From: Pyricularia pennisetigena
Taxonomy: Eukaryota; Ascomycota; Sordariomycetes; Magnaporthales; Pyriculariaceae
Reading direction: 5' to 3'
Length of the DNA stretch: 64,000 bases
Assembly (NCBI RefSeq): GCF_004337985.1
Contig: NW_021940925.1
Location: 528,759 to 592,758 of the forward strand
Within the stretch, counting starts at the first letter, position 1. Every line of letters starts with the position of its first letter. The notes under the pieces were generated by a model. The model was not told the origin of the DNA. It did not search any database and worked only from the letters and a program-made list of their open reading frames with translations. Position numbers and translations under genes: made by a program. This document shows positions 62,557 to 64,000 of the stretch, in pieces.

Positions 62557-63121
62557 GCTTAGCCATCGTCCCAAAATATTGCAATTGATATACTTACCAT
62601 CTGATTTCCGTATCCTGTCAAACCACCGAGCATTGAGCTAGATATGGGGGTGGCTCCCGAGGCAGCCTGGTTATGGGTTTGCATTGTCATGAGGATGCTA
62701 TCCCGAAGCCTTTACATTGGAGTGTAGACGTGATGGTTGTGATGGCTTGAGTTTCTGTTATAATCTTTTTCGGAAGATAACCACATTTAGCTTTAGCGGA
62801 AAACTATAGCCGCTTTTGATGCACACTTCTTCAGCTCATTACAAGTAGCATTTTCTGGCTTTTGCGTCCCGCTAAAAAGAGATGGCATTTCCAAGGGCCA
62901 ATTGTTGAATGATTGCTAACATCTCCAATAACAAGCAAGATGCGGACTGACTCTGGGAAAGCATATGTGCGGCCTCCCCATCTGCTGCTCATTCGTGGAA
63001 TTGAACAACCTGTTTTGGACATTCCTTCAATAAAAATAGACCGAACTAGGACAACCCGATACTCTCTTTTGGTAACTACAGTATCTTTTCGCCCTATTCT
63101 GCGGGCTAGCTAGCTACAATC
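62557..63121. promoter_or_regulatory. Shared upstream region of the coiled-coil gene and the acetyltransferase gene
   Basis: 565 bp between divergent starts. No clear TATA box or recognised operator. Short frames on both strands (62,831-63,113) have no support. Confidence 0.35.
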
Positions 63122-64000
63122 ATGATCATTCCTAAAACGTCAGTCTCCTTCCGAGGCCTGTCGCGCCAAATATTATCGGCTCGCTTCAATAGCACAGCGT
63201 CATCAGCCCAACAATGCAAGCGGCCAGGATACGCCCACTTCGAAATAGCTCAGTATTTCAATCGAATCCACCTTTCTCCTACGCAGCGAATCTTCTCCGT
63301 CAGCAACCTTACCTCTGTTCAACAACTAGCCTACCTTACCCTACTCAAGAAGCATCATCTTGTCAGCGTGCCTTACGAGAATCTTCAGGCTCATTACTCC
63401 TGGCACAGGGGGCTCTGTGTTTCGCCGACACGTCTTTTTGAGAAGATCGTCCGCCACCGCCGCGGTGGTTGGTGCTTTGAGACGAACCAATTGCTCAACA
63501 CGGTCCTCCTGTCGCTGGGATTCGACGTCATTCTGGCAGGTTCGCGAGTCTTTGAGCCCTGCAACGGCAGATTCGGCGGACTTGTGCATTGCGTCAATAT
63601 TGTCAAGATCGGTGGCGTACACTATTTGCTCGATGTGGGCTTTGGTGGATACGGTCCACCCCAGCCTGTACCATTGCTCGAGGGAACGGGAGGCATTGAA
63701 CCGAACGGTCTACAGCACATAGGACCTCGAGCGGAGATGCGAGTAGTGAAACAGGCGATTGCACAGCAGGTCGATCAAACTAGGCGGCTATGGGTATATC
63801 AGTTCCGGAGTGGCCCTGATGAGGAGTGGCGGCCAATGTGCTGTTTCAACTCGGACTTTGAGTTCCTGCCCGAGGATATCGAGATCCTAAACACGCATGG
63901 CATGAGCCGCACATGTTTCACATCACGTGAATTGTTGCTTCAGCGATTCACAACATCAAATGAGCCCCTAACTGCATCTGGGAGAACGAATGTGAAGGAT
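63122..64000 (+). CDS. Arylamine N-acetyltransferase (NAT) family protein, partial at window end
   Basis: Transfers an acetyl, or in some fungi malonyl, group from CoA to aromatic amines. The frame starts at ATG 63,122 and runs open for 293 codons to the window edge. The NAT fold starts at about residue 40 (AQYFNRIHLSP). The catalytic triad is complete: C118 (RRGGWCFETN), H156 (GGLVHCVNIV) and D171 (YLLDVGFGG). Residues 1-30 are an extension rich in Arg, Ser and Ala without acidic residues (RGLSRQILSARFNSTASS), which looks like a mitochondrial presequence. Fungal NATs such as the Fusarium FDB2 type detoxify plant benzoxazolinones; whether this one does is unknown. An overlapping frame at 63,214-63,441 is a shadow. 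Confidence 0.93.
   Translation, partial: MIIPKTSVSFRGLSRQILSARFNSTASSAQQCKRPGYAHFEIAQYFNRIHLSPTQRIFSVSNLTSVQQLAYLTLLKKHHLVSVPYENLQAHYSWHRGLCVSPTRLFEKIVRHRRGGWCFETNQLLNTVLLSLGFDVILAGSRVFEPCNGRFGGLVHCVNIVKIGGVHYLLDVGFGGYGPPQPVPLLEGTGGIEPNGLQHIGPRAEMRVVKQAIAQQVDQTRRLWVYQFRSGPDEEWRPMCCFNSDFEFLPEDIEILNTHGMSRTCFTSRELLLQRFTTSNEPLTASGRTNVKD

Noticed and set aside
1..64000. CRISPR arrays, bacterial operons, riboswitches, plasmid origins
   Set aside because: No regularly spaced direct repeats with unique spacers and no prokaryotic gene organisation; the content is fungal throughout.

Overview
The window looks like a filamentous ascomycete (Pezizomycotina) accessory region. The evidence is: two HET-domain genes; a 68-bp intron with a CTAAC branch site; Fot1/pogo, Ty3/gypsy chromovirus and copia-like elements; and long AT-rich, TpA-rich tracts in which transposon reading frames carry many C-to-T and G-to-A type stops, the signature of repeat-induced point mutation (RIP). 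No bacterial features are visible.

Layout. Bases 1-36,970 are a nested graveyard of RIP-damaged retroelements. Chromovirus family B (LTR about 193 bp) lies at 1-1147, 11,842-13,968 (minus) and 29,277-32,691. A copia-like element lies at about 9.2-11.8 kb (minus). A complete family A chromovirus spans 17,951-25,192 with 457-bp LTRs and a perfect TTTTC target duplication. A second family A copy (25,320-36,758) is split by a 5.4-kb block of other elements. Solo LTRs of families A to E are scattered through the window, several with target duplications. Islands of more balanced sequence hold two candidate small secreted proteins (2.07-2.50 and 3.77-4.09 kb), a few hypothetical frames (5.4-7.2 kb) and a cytochrome P450 pseudogene (14.9-16.0 kb).

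At 36,976-38,833 sits a Fot1/pogo transposon that looks fully intact: 42-bp perfect terminal repeats, TA duplication and an open 535-codon transposase. From 39 kb on, base composition is normal and genes become readable: an ankyrin-repeat remnant (39.2 kb), an RBR-type E3 ubiquitin ligase with one intron (40.2-41.3 kb), an inverted pair of paralogous pieces of an unknown gene (43.9-45.0 kb), HET gene 1 (45.8-47.7 kb, minus), transposase debris and solo LTRs (45.5, 49.6-52.5, 55.7-56.1 kb), HET gene 2 (53.5-55.4 kb, plus), a tandem-repeat-rich stretch (57-58.6 kb), an intact 231-residue hypothetical gene (58.7-59.4 kb), a coiled-coil hypothetical gene (62.0-62.6 kb, minus) and the start of an arylamine N-acetyltransferase gene that runs off the right edge (63,122-64,000).

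Together this resembles a fast-evolving compartment: allorecognition-type HET genes and an NLR-type ankyrin fragment among transposon debris, candidate effectors in the AT-rich part, and a possible xenobiotic-detoxification gene at the edge. No operons or CRISPR arrays are expected or seen. Functional links between neighbouring genes are inference only.
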